Source of the DNA: Flavobacterium sp. KACC 22761
GTDB taxonomy: Bacteria > Bacteroidota > Bacteroidia > Flavobacteriales > Flavobacteriaceae
Length of the DNA: 64,000 nt
Direction: 5' to 3'
NCBI RefSeq assembly: GCF_034058155.1
Contig: NZ_CP139148.1
Span: 4,774,001 to 4,838,000 of the forward strand
Shown here: positions 41,146 through 51,228 of the stretch, piece after piece
Layout of the letters: the number at the start of each line of letters is the position of its first letter
How positions within the stretch are numbered: the first letter of the stretch is position 1
Program-made: the position numbers and the translations under genes
The notes under the pieces: generated by a model
Told to the model about the DNA's origin: nothing
Databases searched by the model: none
The model's input: the letters and a program-made list of their open reading frames with translations, nothing else

Positions 41146-42930
41146 ATGATAAAACGACTTTTTCGAAAATTAGAAAGCATTATTGCCTTAGCTCAATCTT
41201 TACTGACGCCAAAGCAGTTTATATTTTTATCTAGCGTATTAGTCGGTATTTCATGTGCATTTGCTGTAATTGTTTTAAAAACTTTTGCACACAGCGTTTT
41301 TTCTTTTGCAACTTACATCAATGGAGTTTTAAAATTGAGTTTCATCAACAGTATCTTGCCGATAATTGGTATCTTATTGACTGTTTTTGTTATCAAAAAA
41401 GTTTTAAACGGAACGATTCAAAAAGGGACTTCGCAGATTTTATATGCTGTTGCCAAGAAAGCAAGCATCATTCCGAAAAAACAAATGTATGCGCAGATTG
41501 TGACAAGCTCTTTGACTGTGGGTTTGGGAGGTTCTGCCGGATTAGAAAGTCCAATTGTAATTACAGGAGCGGCATTTGGATCCAACTATGCTCAAAACTA
41601 TAAATTAGCCTATAAAGATCGAACTTTGCTTATTGGTTGCGGTGTTGCCGCCGGAATTGCAGCTGCTTTTAACGCTCCTATTGCCGGAGTCCTTTTTGCG
41701 ATTGAAGTTTTATTGGTTGATGTAAGCATTTCTGCTTTTACACCAATCATGATTTCTGCCGCTACAGGTGCATTGGTTTCGGCCATTGTTTTAGATGAAA
41801 CAATCCTTTTGTCTTTTAAAAAACAGGAAGCATTCAATTACCACAATATTCCTCTTTATGTCGTTTTAGGCGTTTTGACGGGTTTTGCGGCAGTTTACTA
41901 TGCTCGAAATTTTCAGCGCGTTGAACATTATTTTGCTAAAATGGAAATCGGTCCATACAAAAAAGCTTTAATTGGTTCATCACTTTTGGCTCTGCTGATT
42001 TTCGTTTTCCCGACTTTATTTGGTGAAGGATATGAAAGCATCAAAACGTTATCTGAAAGTGATCCTGGAAAATTATTAGACAACACTTTATTTGCCGATT
42101 TTAGAAACAATCAATGGGTTTTGCTTTTGTTTGTTGGATGTACGATGATGGTAAAAGTCTTCGCATCAGGACTTACACTTGGAAGTGGCGGAAATGGAGG
42201 TAATTTTGCTCCTTCCCTATTTTTAGGGTCTTATTTGGGATATTTTTTCTCCAAATTAGTTAGCCTTACCGGTATATCACATTTGCCAATCAGCAACTTT
42301 ACTATGGTTGGAATGGCTGGAATTTTGAGCGGATTATTTCATGCGCCATTGACCGCGATATTCCTTATTGCCGAAATCACTGGAGGTTACGGACTTATGA
42401 TTCCGCTTATGATCGTTTCATCCATCAGTTTTGCGATATCAAAACGATTTGAAAAATATTCGCTTGACGTAAAAAATCTTGCCAAAAAAGGTCATGCCTT
42501 CACCAGCAATAAAGATTCTAATATTTTATCCACTTTAGATATTGATAGCATTATTCAATGCGATTATCTTACGGTTCATCCAGATGAAAATTTAAGCAAA
42601 CTGGTTGATCTAATTTCGCATTCAAATCAAGTTGTTTTCCCTGTTGTGAATAATGAAAAAGATTTAGTCGGAATTGTACATTTTAATGATATTCGTGAGA
42701 TTATTTTCAACGCTTATCGCGTAAAATACACTCAGATTAAAGATGTAATGAAAATTCCAGTTGCAACAATTTCATCTTATGACAGCATGGAAATTGTAAT
42801 GACAAAATTTGAAAACTCAAAATCCGCATTTTTGCCAGTGCTTCGAAATGAAAAATACTACGGAATCATTTCTAAATCAATCGCACTTGAAGCTTACCGA
42901 ATGAAATTGCGTTCTATGACAATTGAATAA
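41146..42930 (+). CDS. ClC-type chloride channel/antiporter with CBS pair
   Basis: 594 residues. About ten to eleven membrane helices. Pore motifs: GLGGSAGLESP (~125-135, equivalent to GSGIP/GREGP regions, with the gating Glu kept), GSGGNGGNFAPSLFLG (~346-361), and a matching helix end at GMAGILSGLFHAPLTAIF. Two CBS domains follow at ~465-590 (VHPDENLSKLVDLI... and SSYDSMEIVMTKF), which usually sense adenosine nucleotides. It moves Cl- or other anions, possibly fluoride-independent. Which ion and whether it is proton-coupled cannot be read here. Single gene. Confidence 0.92.
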   Translation: MIKRLFRKLESIIALAQSLLTPKQFIFLSSVLVGISCAFAVIVLKTFAHSVFSFATYINGVLKLSFINSILPIIGILLTVFVIKKVLNGTIQKGTSQILYAVAKKASIIPKKQMYAQIVTSSLTVGLGGSAGLESPIVITGAAFGSNYAQNYKLAYKDRTLLIGCGVAAGIAAAFNAPIAGVLFAIEVLLVDVSISAFTPIMISAATGALVSAIVLDETILLSFKKQEAFNYHNIPLYVVLGVLTGFAAVYYARNFQRVEHYFAKMEIGPYKKALIGSSLLALLIFVFPTLFGEGYESIKTLSESDPGKLLDNTLFADFRNNQWVLLLFVGCTMMVKVFASGLTLGSGGNGGNFAPSLFLGSYLGYFFSKLVSLTGISHLPISNFTMVGMAGILSGLFHAPLTAIFLIAEITGGYGLMIPLMIVSSISFAISKRFEKYSLDVKNLAKKGHAFTSNKDSNILSTLDIDSIIQCDYLTVHPDENLSKLVDLISHSNQVVFPVVNNEKDLVGIVHFNDIREIIFNAYRVKYTQIKDVMKIPVATISSYDSMEIVMTKFENSKSAFLPVLRNEKYYGIISKSIALEAYRMKLRSMTIE

Positions 42931-42932
42931 CC

Positions 42933-42976
42933 CTTAATATCGGATACGTTAAAAATTTTTATTATCCGATATTAAG
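42933..42976. promoter_or_regulatory. Perfect 14-bp inverted repeat, probable Fic operator
   Basis: CTTAATATCGGATA (42933-42946) and TATCCGATATTAAG (42963-42976) around 16 bases. Each arm contains the 9-mer TATCGGATA or its complement. It ends four bases before the -7 element of the Fic gene, so bound protein would block RNA polymerase. Confidence 0.7.
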
Positions 42977-42979
42977 AAG

Positions 42980-42987
42980 TATCTTTG
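42980..42987 (+). promoter_or_regulatory. -7 element TATCTTTG of the Fic gene
   Basis: Exact TAnnTTTG match, seven bases before the ATG. Confidence 0.6.
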
Positions 42988-42994
42988 TAGGATT

Positions 42995-43948
42995 ATGTTT
43001 AATCTTGAGCTGACATACAGAGAAGAATTTCAATCAACCTTTGATCGATTGTACCAAAAAAGGCAGGAACTGCAAAACAGCAGACCATTGCCTAATATCG
43101 CCTTGAACAAAATCCGAGAAAGTCTTTCTTTAGAATGGACTTATAATTCCAATAGCATCGAAGGAAATACACTTAGTTTGAGAGAAACCCAAATGGTTAT
43201 TCAAGAAGGAATTACCATTAAAGGAAAATCACTGCGAGAACATTTTGAAACTCATAATCATGATAAAGCCATTGATTATCTTTACTCCATTGTAGATGAA
43301 AATTACAAACTAAGAAGTATTGACATTCTCTCTATTCATGGTTTGGTCATGCGCTCTATTGAAGAAGATTTTGCAGGAAGAATTCGCAATGGAGGTGTTC
43401 GCATTTCTGGAGCTAATTTTATGCCTCCAAACGCCAATAAAGTTTCAGATTATTTAGACGAGTTAATCGATTTTATTAATACAAATCCGTTAGGATTAAA
43501 CGATATTGAACTTGCCACAATTTATCATCATAAACTAGTCTGGATTCATCCTTTTTTTGATGGAAATGGTCGCACCGTTCGTTTAAGCATGAATTTATTA
43601 TTGATGCGATGTGGTTTTCCACCAGCCATTGTTCTTAAAAACGACAGAAAAAAATATTACGAAGCGCTTAATCAAGCTAATAACGGTAATTATCAAAAAT
43701 TGACACTTTTAATGTGTCAAGCGCTCGAAAGAACACTCAATATTTATCTAGGTGCGATGCCAGGAAGTACGTATGACTATCAATCTATTCAAAATATTGT
43801 TAGCGAGCCCGATACACCTTACGGCCAAGAATATGTCAGTTTGCTGGCTAGAACAGGAAAAATAGATGCTTACAAAGAAGGCAGAAACTGGTACACCACC
43901 AAAGAAGCCATCGAAAACTATATGGCAACCCGAAAAAGAAAACGCTGA
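42995..43948 (+). CDS. Fic-family protein with C-terminal DNA-binding domain
   Basis: 317 residues. Active-site motif HPFFDGNGR (185-193) is intact, so AMP transfer to a protein hydroxyl is likely. N-terminal inhibitory motif SNSIEG (52-57) has the S-x-x-x-E-G of class II Fic, which self-represses by obstructing ATP. The C-terminal ~50 residues (YGQEYVSLLARTGKIDAYKEGRNWYTT) resemble a MerR/excisionase HTH, suggesting DNA binding. A perfect inverted repeat sits over the promoter. It may therefore autoregulate. Target proteins are unknown. Confidence 0.92.
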   Translation: MFNLELTYREEFQSTFDRLYQKRQELQNSRPLPNIALNKIRESLSLEWTYNSNSIEGNTLSLRETQMVIQEGITIKGKSLREHFETHNHDKAIDYLYSIVDENYKLRSIDILSIHGLVMRSIEEDFAGRIRNGGVRISGANFMPPNANKVSDYLDELIDFINTNPLGLNDIELATIYHHKLVWIHPFFDGNGRTVRLSMNLLLMRCGFPPAIVLKNDRKKYYEALNQANNGNYQKLTLLMCQALERTLNIYLGAMPGSTYDYQSIQNIVSEPDTPYGQEYVSLLARTGKIDAYKEGRNWYTTKEAIENYMATRKRKR

Positions 43949-43967
43949 TTTATAATCAGCGTTTTTT
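43941..43967 (+). terminator. Rho-independent terminator overlapping the Fic stop codon
   Basis: AACGCTGATT / AATCAGCGTT stem with six T; the stem begins inside the last codons of the gene. Confidence 0.8.
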
Positions 43968-44025
43968 GTTACTATTTGTAACATAAACTTTTGCTATCGA
44001 GCACTAAAAGAACAAATCAAAGTGG

Positions 44026-44033
44026 TAACTTTG
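44026..44033 (+). promoter_or_regulatory. -7 element TAACTTTG of uvrA
   Basis: Exact TAnnTTTG, 16 bases before ATG 44050; an in-frame TTG at 44038 lies too close to be the start. Confidence 0.55.
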
Positions 44034-44049
44034 CGTTTTGCTCAAAATT

Positions 44050-46881
44050 ATGTTAGACAAAGACAATACTATTGAAGTTCTTGGTGCAAGGGTTCATAAT
44101 CTAAAAAATATCGATATATCTATTCCCCGTGAAAAACTGGTTGTCATTACTGGTTTATCAGGTTCGGGAAAATCTTCTTTGGCATTTGATACTATTTATG
44201 CTGAAGGTCAGCGTCGTTATGTTGAAACTTTTTCAGCTTACGCCAGACAATTCCTTGGCGGATTGGAACGTCCGGATGTTGATAAAATCGACGGACTTTC
44301 TCCTGTAATTGCGATTGAACAAAAAACAACCAGTAAAAGTCCGCGTTCTACAGTTGGAACTATTACTGAAATTTACGATTTCCTAAGGCTTTTGTACGCA
44401 CGTGGCGCAGATGCCTATAGTTATAACACAGGGGAAAAAATGGTTTCGTATTCTGATGAACAAATTAAAGATCTGATTATTCAGGATTATAACGGAAAAC
44501 GAATCAATATTCTAGCGCCGGTAATTAAAGCCAGAAAAGGTCATTATGCCGAATTATTCCAACAAATTACCAAACAAGGATTCTTGAAAGTTCGTGTAAA
44601 TGGCGACGTTCAAGATCTGGTTGCTGGAATGAAACTGGATCGTTACAAAACACACGATATCGAAATTGTTGTGGATAGAATGGTAATCGAAGATAATCCG
44701 GACACGCAAAAGAGATTATCAGAAAGCATCAATACGGCAATGCATCACGGTGAGGATGTCTTGATGATTTTAGATCAGGATTCTAATGAAGTTCGTTATT
44801 TCAGTAGAAACTTAATGTGTCCTACAACAGGAATATCGTATCAAAATCCAGAACCGAATTTATTTTCGTTCAATTCTCCAAAAGGAGCTTGTCCACATTG
44901 TAACGGATTGGGAACCGTTCATGAAATCAACGTTAAAAAGATTATTCCGAATCCGAAATTATCTATAAAAGCTGGCGGTTTTGCTCCTCTAGGCGAATAC
45001 AAATCTTCATGGATTTTCAAACAATTGGAAACCATTGGAGAAAAATTCGGATTTAAAATAACCGATCCAATTGAGAAAATTCCAGAAGAAGCGATGCAAA
45101 TGATTTTGTATGGCGGAAAAGATAAATTTTCTATCAACTCAAAAGATCTTGGCGTAACAAGAGAATATAAAATCGATTTTGAAGGGATTTCTAATTTCAT
45201 CAAAAACCAATACGATGAAAGCGCCACAACCAGCATAAAACGTTGGGCAAAAGACTTCATGGACGAAATCAATTGTCCTGTTTGCGATGGCTCACGTCTT
45301 AAAAAAGAAGCATTATTTTTTAGGGTAAATGAAAAAAATATCACCGAGTTGTGTGATATGGATATTTCAGATTTGACGGCATGGTTTAAAGACTTAGAAA
45401 ATCATTTAACTGACAAACAGCTTTTAATCGCTTCTGAAGTGGTGAAAGAAATCAAAGACCGTTTGAACTTCCTGATGAATGTTGGTTTGAATTATTTGGC
45501 TTTAAGCCGAAGTTCAAAATCACTTTCTGGTGGAGAAGCACAACGTATCAGATTAGCAACCCAAATTGGTTCCCAGTTGGTTGGAGTTCTTTATATTTTA
45601 GATGAGCCAAGTATTGGTTTACATCAAAGAGATAACGAAAAACTGATTCATTCTTTGGAACAGTTACGCGATATCGGAAACTCAGTTATTGTTGTTGAAC
45701 ACGACAAAGACATGATTGAAACTGCTGATTATGTTATTGATATTGGTCCGAAAGCTGGAAAATACGGAGGAGAAATTATTAGTATAGGAACTCCAAAAGA
45801 AACTTTAGCTTCGGACACTATTACCGCTCAATATTTGAATGGTAAAATGAAATTTGATATTCCGAAGAAAAGAAGAAAAGGAAACGGTAAATTCTTGAAA
45901 CTTACAGGTGCAACAGGAAATAATCTTAAAAATGTTTCGATTGAAATTCCTTTAGGACAATTAACTTGTGTTACGGGAGTTTCTGGAAGCGGTAAATCAA
46001 CTTTGATTAATGAAACGCTTTATCCGATTTTAAATGCGTATTATTTTAATGGCGTAAAAAAACCACAACCGTATAAAAAGATTGAAGGTTTAGAACATAT
46101 TGACAAAGTAATTGATATTGACCAAAGTCCGATTGGAAGAACACCACGTTCAAATCCGGCGACTTATACCGAAGTTTTTACAGAAATCCGAAATCTGTTT
46201 ACCATGACTTCTGAAAGTATGATTCGCGGTTACAAAGCGGGACGTTTTAGTTTTAACGTAAAAGGCGGACGTTGCGAAACCTGTGAAGGTTCAGGTGTTA
46301 GAACAATCGAAATGAACTTTTTACCAGACGTTTATGTAGAATGCGAAGCTTGTCAAGGAAAACGTTTCAACAGAGAGACTTTAGAAATTAGATATAAAGG
46401 AAAATCAATTTCCGATGTTTTAGATATGACGGTTGATGAAGCGGTTCCGTTTTTTGAAAATATTCCGAAGATTCACAGAAAAATCAAAACCATTCAGGAT
46501 GTTGGTTTAGGTTATATTACACTTGGACAACAAAGCACAACGCTTTCTGGTGGTGAAGCGCAACGCATTAAACTAGCAGGAGAATTGTCTAAAAAAGATA
46601 CTGGAAATACATTTTATATTCTAGATGAACCAACTACTGGTTTGCACTTTGAAGACATTCGCGTTTTGATGGAAGTAATCAATAAATTGGTTGACAAAGG
46701 AAACACCATTCTAGTGATCGAACATAATATGGATGTTATTAAACTAGCCGATTATATTATTGATATCGGCCCAGAAGGCGGAAAAGGCGGTGGACAATTG
46801 GTTGCCAAAGGAACTCCCGAAGAAGTGGCCCAGAATAAAAAAAGTTATACAGCTAAATTTTTGAAGAAAGAATTAGCCTAA
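44050..46881 (+). CDS. uvrA: Excinuclease ABC subunit A
   Basis: 943 residues from ATG 44050. Two ABC modules: Walker [10 protein letters not shown] (~31-39) and [11 protein letters not shown] (~645-655), two LSGGEAQRI signatures, and ILDEPSIGL / ILDEPTTGL Walker B/D-loops. Zinc-binding pairs: [15 protein letters not shown] and CETCEGSG...CEACQGK. The protein recognises bulky DNA lesions and loads UvrB in nucleotide-excision repair. No UvrB or UvrC gene here. Complete, ordinary gene. Confidence 0.98.
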   Translation: MLDKDNTIEVLGARVHNLKNIDISIPREKLVVITGLSGSGKSSLAFDTIYAEGQRRYVETFSAYARQFLGGLERPDVDKIDGLSPVIAIEQKTTSKSPRSTVGTITEIYDFLRLLYARGADAYSYNTGEKMVSYSDEQIKDLIIQDYNGKRINILAPVIKARKGHYAELFQQITKQGFLKVRVNGDVQDLVAGMKLDRYKTHDIEIVVDRMVIEDNPDTQKRLSESINTAMHHGEDVLMILDQDSNEVRYFSRNLMCPTTGISYQNPEPNLFSFNSPKGACPHCNGLGTVHEINVKKIIPNPKLSIKAGGFAPLGEYKSSWIFKQLETIGEKFGFKITDPIEKIPEEAMQMILYGGKDKFSINSKDLGVTREYKIDFEGISNFIKNQYDESATTSIKRWAKDFMDEINCPVCDGSRLKKEALFFRVNEKNITELCDMDISDLTAWFKDLENHLTDKQLLIASEVVKEIKDRLNFLMNVGLNYLALSRSSKSLSGGEAQRIRLATQIGSQLVGVLYILDEPSIGLHQRDNEKLIHSLEQLRDIGNSVIVVEHDKDMIETADYVIDIGPKAGKYGGEIISIGTPKETLASDTITAQYLNGKMKFDIPKKRRKGNGKFLKLTGATGNNLKNVSIEIPLGQLTCVTGVSGSGKSTLINETLYPILNAYYFNGVKKPQPYKKIEGLEHIDKVIDIDQSPIGRTPRSNPATYTEVFTEIRNLFTMTSESMIRGYKAGRFSFNVKGGRCETCEGSGVRTIEMNFLPDVYVECEACQGKRFNRETLEIRYKGKSISDVLDMTVDEAVPFFENIPKIHRKIKTIQDVGLGYITLGQQSTTLSGGEAQRIKLAGELSKKDTGNTFYILDEPTTGLHFEDIRVLMEVINKLVDKGNTILVIEHNMDVIKLADYIIDIGPEGGKGGGQLVAKGTPEEVAQNKKSYTAKFLKKELA

Positions 46882-46933
46882 AGACTATTTCTTGAAAAAT
46901 GAATGGACCAAACTCTATTCATATCGAAAGGTC

Positions 46934-46960
46934 TGACGGATTTCAATCCGTCATTTTTTT
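46934..46960 (+). terminator. Rho-independent terminator of uvrA
   Basis: TGACGGATT / AATCCGTCA, two-base loop, seven T. Confidence 0.8.
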
Positions 46961-47139
46961 GATAATTGCCTAAAAATGAAATCTTAAGTAATAACTCAAC
47001 ATTATCTCTGGATTACTTTTAGATTATAACCCCTCCTTTTTGTAACAATTCTAATAAAAAGTGTTAATTTAGCATCCGCCTTTTTTCAAAATTTTGAGCT
47101 TTGAACGAGAATGTTTCAAATAAACCAATTATTGAATTG

Positions 47140-47232
47140 AAACCGATTGCCCTAGCCCTGATGGAAGCGGCATCATTTTGTGGCGGGGTTCGCCACAAAA
47201 GATATAGCGGACAGCAGGATTAAGCTCCTTCC
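47140..47232 (+). ncRNA. Probable structured intergenic RNA (flavobacterial)
   Basis: Bases from about 47140 contain CCCTAGCCCTGATGGAAGCG, then a perfect 10-bp hairpin TTTTGTGGCG / CGCCACAAAA with a five-base loop (47176-47200), then GATATAGCGGACAGCAGGAT and AAGCTCC. GGAAGC and CAGGA could pair around the stem. No frame spans it, and its GC content stands out from the AT-rich gap. From memory, near-identical sequence recurs in flavobacterial intergenic regions and may be the Flavo-1 RNA motif, but I could not confirm the family name. Confidence 0.55.
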
Positions 47233-47286
47233 TTCGACTATTCCAAAAACGTAAATTGAATAACAAAATAAATTAAAATACCTAAA

Positions 47287-48015
47287 ATGAGATTAGAAGA
47301 TTTTGATAACGATGAAGATAAAGTAATCCAAGATAGTTTAAAACAAAAGACTTGGAATGAAATTAGAACCAATGACAGCTGGGCAATTTTTAAAATTATG
47401 TCGGAGTTTGTGAATGGTTATGAAAGCATGGGACGTATTGGTCCGTGTGTTTCTATTTTTGGATCGGCAAGAACGAAACCAGATGATAAATATTATCAAT
47501 TGGCTGAAAAAATTGCCTTCAAAATCAGTAAAGCTGGCTACGGCGTAATTACGGGAGGAGGCCCGGGAATTATGGAAGCTGGAAACAAAGGAGCACATTT
47601 AGGAGGCGGAACTTCGGTAGGCTTGAACATCGAATTGCCTTTTGAACAGCATTTTAATCCTTATATCGATCACGATAAAAACCTGAATTTCGATTATTTC
47701 TTTGTGAGAAAAGTTATGTTCGTTAAGTATTCACAAGGTTTTGTGGTTATGCCGGGAGGTTTTGGAACTTTGGACGAAATGTTTGAAGCGATTACGCTAA
47801 TTCAAACAAAAAAAATTGGAAAATTCCCAATTATATTAGTTGGTGTTGAATTCTGGTCCGGATTGATTGACTGGGTAAAAACCGTTTTGGTAGAAAAAAT
47901 GCATACCGTTAGTCCTGAAGATTTGAACTTGTTTAAGATTGTTGACACTGAAGATGAAGTCGTTGACGTTTTGGATAAATTCTATAAGAAATACGATTTG
48001 AGTCCAAATTTCTAA
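47287..48015 (+). CDS. LOG-family protein
   Basis: 242 residues. Rossmann-like lysine-decarboxylase/LOG fold with GGGPGIMEAGNKGA (~86-99) and PGGFGTLDEMFE (~156-167), the two nucleotide-binding signatures of LOG proteins. Many members are phosphoribohydrolases that release a free base from nucleotide 5'-monophosphates (cytokinin-type activity); others bind nucleotides only. Cytoplasmic. Single gene after the probable structured RNA. Confidence 0.9.
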   Translation: MRLEDFDNDEDKVIQDSLKQKTWNEIRTNDSWAIFKIMSEFVNGYESMGRIGPCVSIFGSARTKPDDKYYQLAEKIAFKISKAGYGVITGGGPGIMEAGNKGAHLGGGTSVGLNIELPFEQHFNPYIDHDKNLNFDYFFVRKVMFVKYSQGFVVMPGGFGTLDEMFEAITLIQTKKIGKFPIILVGVEFWSGLIDWVKTVLVEKMHTVSPEDLNLFKIVDTEDEVVDVLDKFYKKYDLSPNF

Positions 48016-48103
48016 AATATTTTTTTTACCATATAAATCAGAAAGCAATTTGAGTAATCGCTTTAATGCCAACTTATTTTGCTTATAATATGATTAAATT
48101 TTA

Positions 48104-48131
48104 AGAGCTGTTTTTTAAAACAGCTTTTTTT
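48104..48131 (+). terminator. Rho-independent terminator
   Basis: AGCTGTTTT / AAAACAGCT followed by a T run, after the LOG gene. Confidence 0.75.
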
Positions 48132-48191
48132 ATGCTATTTTTACAAAAATCCGAAAAATCTTGATATACGTAACTTAAGACATATTCATAA

Positions 48192-48199
48192 TATTTTTG
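48192..48199 (+). promoter_or_regulatory. -7 element TATTTTTG
   Basis: Exact TAnnTTTG match just before the M1-like gene. An in-frame TTG at 48197 lies inside it, so translation more likely begins at TTG 48209. Confidence 0.5.
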
Positions 48200-48208
48200 C
48201 GCCACTAC

Positions 48209-51040
48209 TTGAAATCATTATATAAAATTTTTATCCTCATTTTTGTTTTATTGAGCTCAGTAAAACAATATGCACAACATCAATCTAAGATGGAAGTGGC
48301 GGTTAATCTTGACCTTAAAACACTTAATGTCAAGCAAGACCTCACCTACTACAATACTTCAAACGATTCTTTGGATACAATTGTACTGAACGACTGGAAC
48401 AACGCTTTTTCGGATAAAAACACGCCTTTGGCACGACGTTTTTCGGATGAATTTTATAGAGGTTTTCACGTTGCTAAACCTGAAGAAAGAGGAAATACAA
48501 CTATTTTGAATCTTACCGATTCTGATGATTTGGCACTTGAATGGCAAAGAACAGACAAAAACCCAGATTTTATTGTTGTCAAACTAAACAAAAAACTGTA
48601 CCCAGGAGAGAAAATTGATTTGCATCTTATTTACATTTCAAAAATTCCGAGTGCAAAATTCACGCATTATGGTTTTGAGCAAAATGGTGGGATGATTTTG
48701 AAAAACTGGTTTTTAAGCCCTGCCCGATTTGAAAATCATTATTTTGTGAAAAACAATAATTTCAATCTTGATGATATTGCAAATGCTACAGTTGATTATC
48801 AGCTTGAAATAAAACTTCCAGCAAATTATTTTATCAGTACTGATTTGGATTCGGTTTCAAAAGACGACTCCAATCCATCTTTTACAAATTATATTTTTTC
48901 TGGAAAAAACAGAACTGATTTCAATGTTTTTATTGAAAAACAAAACAGTTTCAGAAGCTATACCAATGGCGATTTAGAAATCGTTTCCGATTTAAAAACA
49001 AAGAAATTGAACGAAATTCAAAGAGCGATTATCATCAACCGAGTTGCACATTTTGCAAATGAATTTATTGGGAAATATCCGCATTCAAAAATTGCAGTTT
49101 CGCAGGCAGATTATGACCGAAATCCGTTTTACGGACTAAATCAGTTGCCTTCCTTTATCAGTCCGTTTTCAGATGAATTTATCTTCGAAATTACTTTTCT
49201 GAAAACCTATTTGAGCAATTATTTGAAAAATTCCTTAAAACTAGATCCAAGAAAAGACAATTGGATTTATGACGGAATCCAAATTTATGCTATGATGAAA
49301 TACATGGAAGAGCATCATTTAGATCAAAAAATGCTTGGAAGACTTTCGGATATGAAACTTTTTGACAGCTACAATATTACCAATCTGACATTTAACGAGC
49401 AATACAGTTATTATTATATGCTGATGGCTCGAAAAAATCTAGATCAGCCACTTGGAGATCCAAAAAATACACTGATAAAATTCAACGAACAGATTGCCAG
49501 CAAATACCGCGCTGGTTTAAGTTTAAGCTATTTAGACGATTATTTGAATCATAATATTGTGCCAGAGAGTGTACAAAAATTTTATGCTTTGAATAAAACC
49601 CAACAAACAAACCGATATGATTTTGAAAAAATTCTGACCGAAAATAGTCCAAAAAAAATCGACTGGTTTTTTAGAACTATTATCGAATCGCGCGATATTA
49701 TCGATTATAAATTTACTGATGTTTCACGAACAAAAGACAGCGTTCAATTTTCAGTAAAAAATAAAACGGGAGTTTTTGCTCCTATTCCGGTTTACGGAAT
49801 CAAAAAAAATGAAGTTGTTTTTAAAGAATGGATTGAACCCAAAAACAATGATTCGATTTATCATTTCAGCCGAAAAAATGCTGATAAAATTGTCTTGAAT
49901 TACGATAATGAAGTTCCTGAATACAATCAGCGAAATAATTGGAAATCATTAAAAACAATTGCGATAACAAATCGTCCGATCAAATTCAATTTTGCAAAAG
50001 ATTTAGAAGATCCGTACTATAATCAGATTTTATATATCCCCACTTTAACTTACAATTATTATGACGGTATAACGCCGGGAATTCGCTTTCATAACAAAAC
50101 CATTTTAGACAAGCCGTTCTTGTTTGATATTAATCCGGCTTATTCCATCAAAGCACAAACCATATCAGGTTCTTCGGCATTTTCTTGGAATCAATATTAC
50201 CGAAACAGCACTCTGTATAATGTACGCTATTCTATCAGTCAGAATTATTTTCATTATGCCCCAGATGCAACGTATTTGCGATTAAATCCTATGGTGCAAT
50301 TTCGCATACGCGAAGAAAATTTTAGAGATAATAGAAAGCAACTTATTATGTTTCGACAAGTTATCGTAAACCGTGAAGCAAGTGAATACATTACCGATAA
50401 TTCAAAACCAAATTACTCGATTTTTAATGCTCGATATTCAAATACTAAAACAGAACTTGTCAATCATTTCAGTTATATGAATGACATTCAATTTTCGGGA
50501 GATTTTGGAAAACTGTCTGGAGAAGTAGAATACAGACGTTTATTTGAAAATAATCATAAATTAAATTTGCGATTGTATGCTGGAACATTTTTGTATAACA
50601 CAACAAATTCAGATTATTTCAGTTTTGGTTTAGACAGGCCGACAGATTATTTATTTGATTATAATTTGTTTGGAAGATCAGAATCAACAGGATTTTTTAG
50701 TCAGCAATATGTAATTGCTGAAGGTGGATTTAAATCGCAATTAGAACCTTCTTACGCCAATCAATGGATGACAACTTTAAATGCAAGTTATGCCATTTGG
50801 AACTGGGTTGAAGTGTATGGAGATATTGGATTTTTGAAGAATAAGCATGAAAAAGAGTTCTTTGCATACGATAGCGGTATCCGTTTAAACTTGGTTCCAG
50901 ATTATTTTGAACTCTATTTTCCAGTCTATTCGAATAATGGATGGGAAATTTCTCAAAGTAAATACAACGAAAAAATACGATTTGTGATAACTTTTTCTCC
51001 AAAAACATTAGTCAATCTTTTCACTAGAAAATGGTTCTAA
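48209..51040 (+). CDS. Inactive M1-peptidase-like / outer-membrane barrel fusion
   Basis: 943 residues from TTG 48209 (MKSLYKIF...). Signal peptide to about KQYAQ. Residues ~20-420 follow an M1-aminopeptidase layout (beta-sandwich, then a helical catalytic-type region), but the HExxH zinc motif is absent: the corresponding helix reads FIFEITFLKTYL, and the ENxWLxEG analogue is WIYDGIQIYAM. So no metalloprotease activity is expected. The last ~330 residues are aromatic-rich strands ending RKWF, as in outer-membrane barrels. It could be a surface-anchored peptide- or protein-binding platform. Start codon uncertain. Confidence 0.75.
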   Translation: MKSLYKIFILIFVLLSSVKQYAQHQSKMEVAVNLDLKTLNVKQDLTYYNTSNDSLDTIVLNDWNNAFSDKNTPLARRFSDEFYRGFHVAKPEERGNTTILNLTDSDDLALEWQRTDKNPDFIVVKLNKKLYPGEKIDLHLIYISKIPSAKFTHYGFEQNGGMILKNWFLSPARFENHYFVKNNNFNLDDIANATVDYQLEIKLPANYFISTDLDSVSKDDSNPSFTNYIFSGKNRTDFNVFIEKQNSFRSYTNGDLEIVSDLKTKKLNEIQRAIIINRVAHFANEFIGKYPHSKIAVSQADYDRNPFYGLNQLPSFISPFSDEFIFEITFLKTYLSNYLKNSLKLDPRKDNWIYDGIQIYAMMKYMEEHHLDQKMLGRLSDMKLFDSYNITNLTFNEQYSYYYMLMARKNLDQPLGDPKNTLIKFNEQIASKYRAGLSLSYLDDYLNHNIVPESVQKFYALNKTQQTNRYDFEKILTENSPKKIDWFFRTIIESRDIIDYKFTDVSRTKDSVQFSVKNKTGVFAPIPVYGIKKNEVVFKEWIEPKNNDSIYHFSRKNADKIVLNYDNEVPEYNQRNNWKSLKTIAITNRPIKFNFAKDLEDPYYNQILYIPTLTYNYYDGITPGIRFHNKTILDKPFLFDINPAYSIKAQTISGSSAFSWNQYYRNSTLYNVRYSISQNYFHYAPDATYLRLNPMVQFRIREENFRDNRKQLIMFRQVIVNREASEYITDNSKPNYSIFNARYSNTKTELVNHFSYMNDIQFSGDFGKLSGEVEYRRLFENNHKLNLRLYAGTFLYNTTNSDYFSFGLDRPTDYLFDYNLFGRSESTGFFSQQYVIAEGGFKSQLEPSYANQWMTTLNASYAIWNWVEVYGDIGFLKNKHEKEFFAYDSGIRLNLVPDYFELYFPVYSNNGWEISQSKYNEKIRFVITFSPKTLVNLFTRKWF

Positions 51041-51228
51041 TCAAATAAATTTTAAACAAAATGTTGTGTTATTTTTAAATAAATTGATTTTTTACTAAAA
51101 ATTACATAAATAAAATACGTAGTTTTTTGATTTTAAATACAAATAATTAAATTATATTTATTTTAAAGAATTATGATTATTGATTGTTTTTAAGTAATTT
51201 CGCAGTCTCAACATGACCATTAAAGATT

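Noticed and set aside
48197..48199. TTG 48197 as start of the M1-like gene
   Set aside because: It lies within the -7 promoter element TATTTTTG; TTG 48209 is more plausible.
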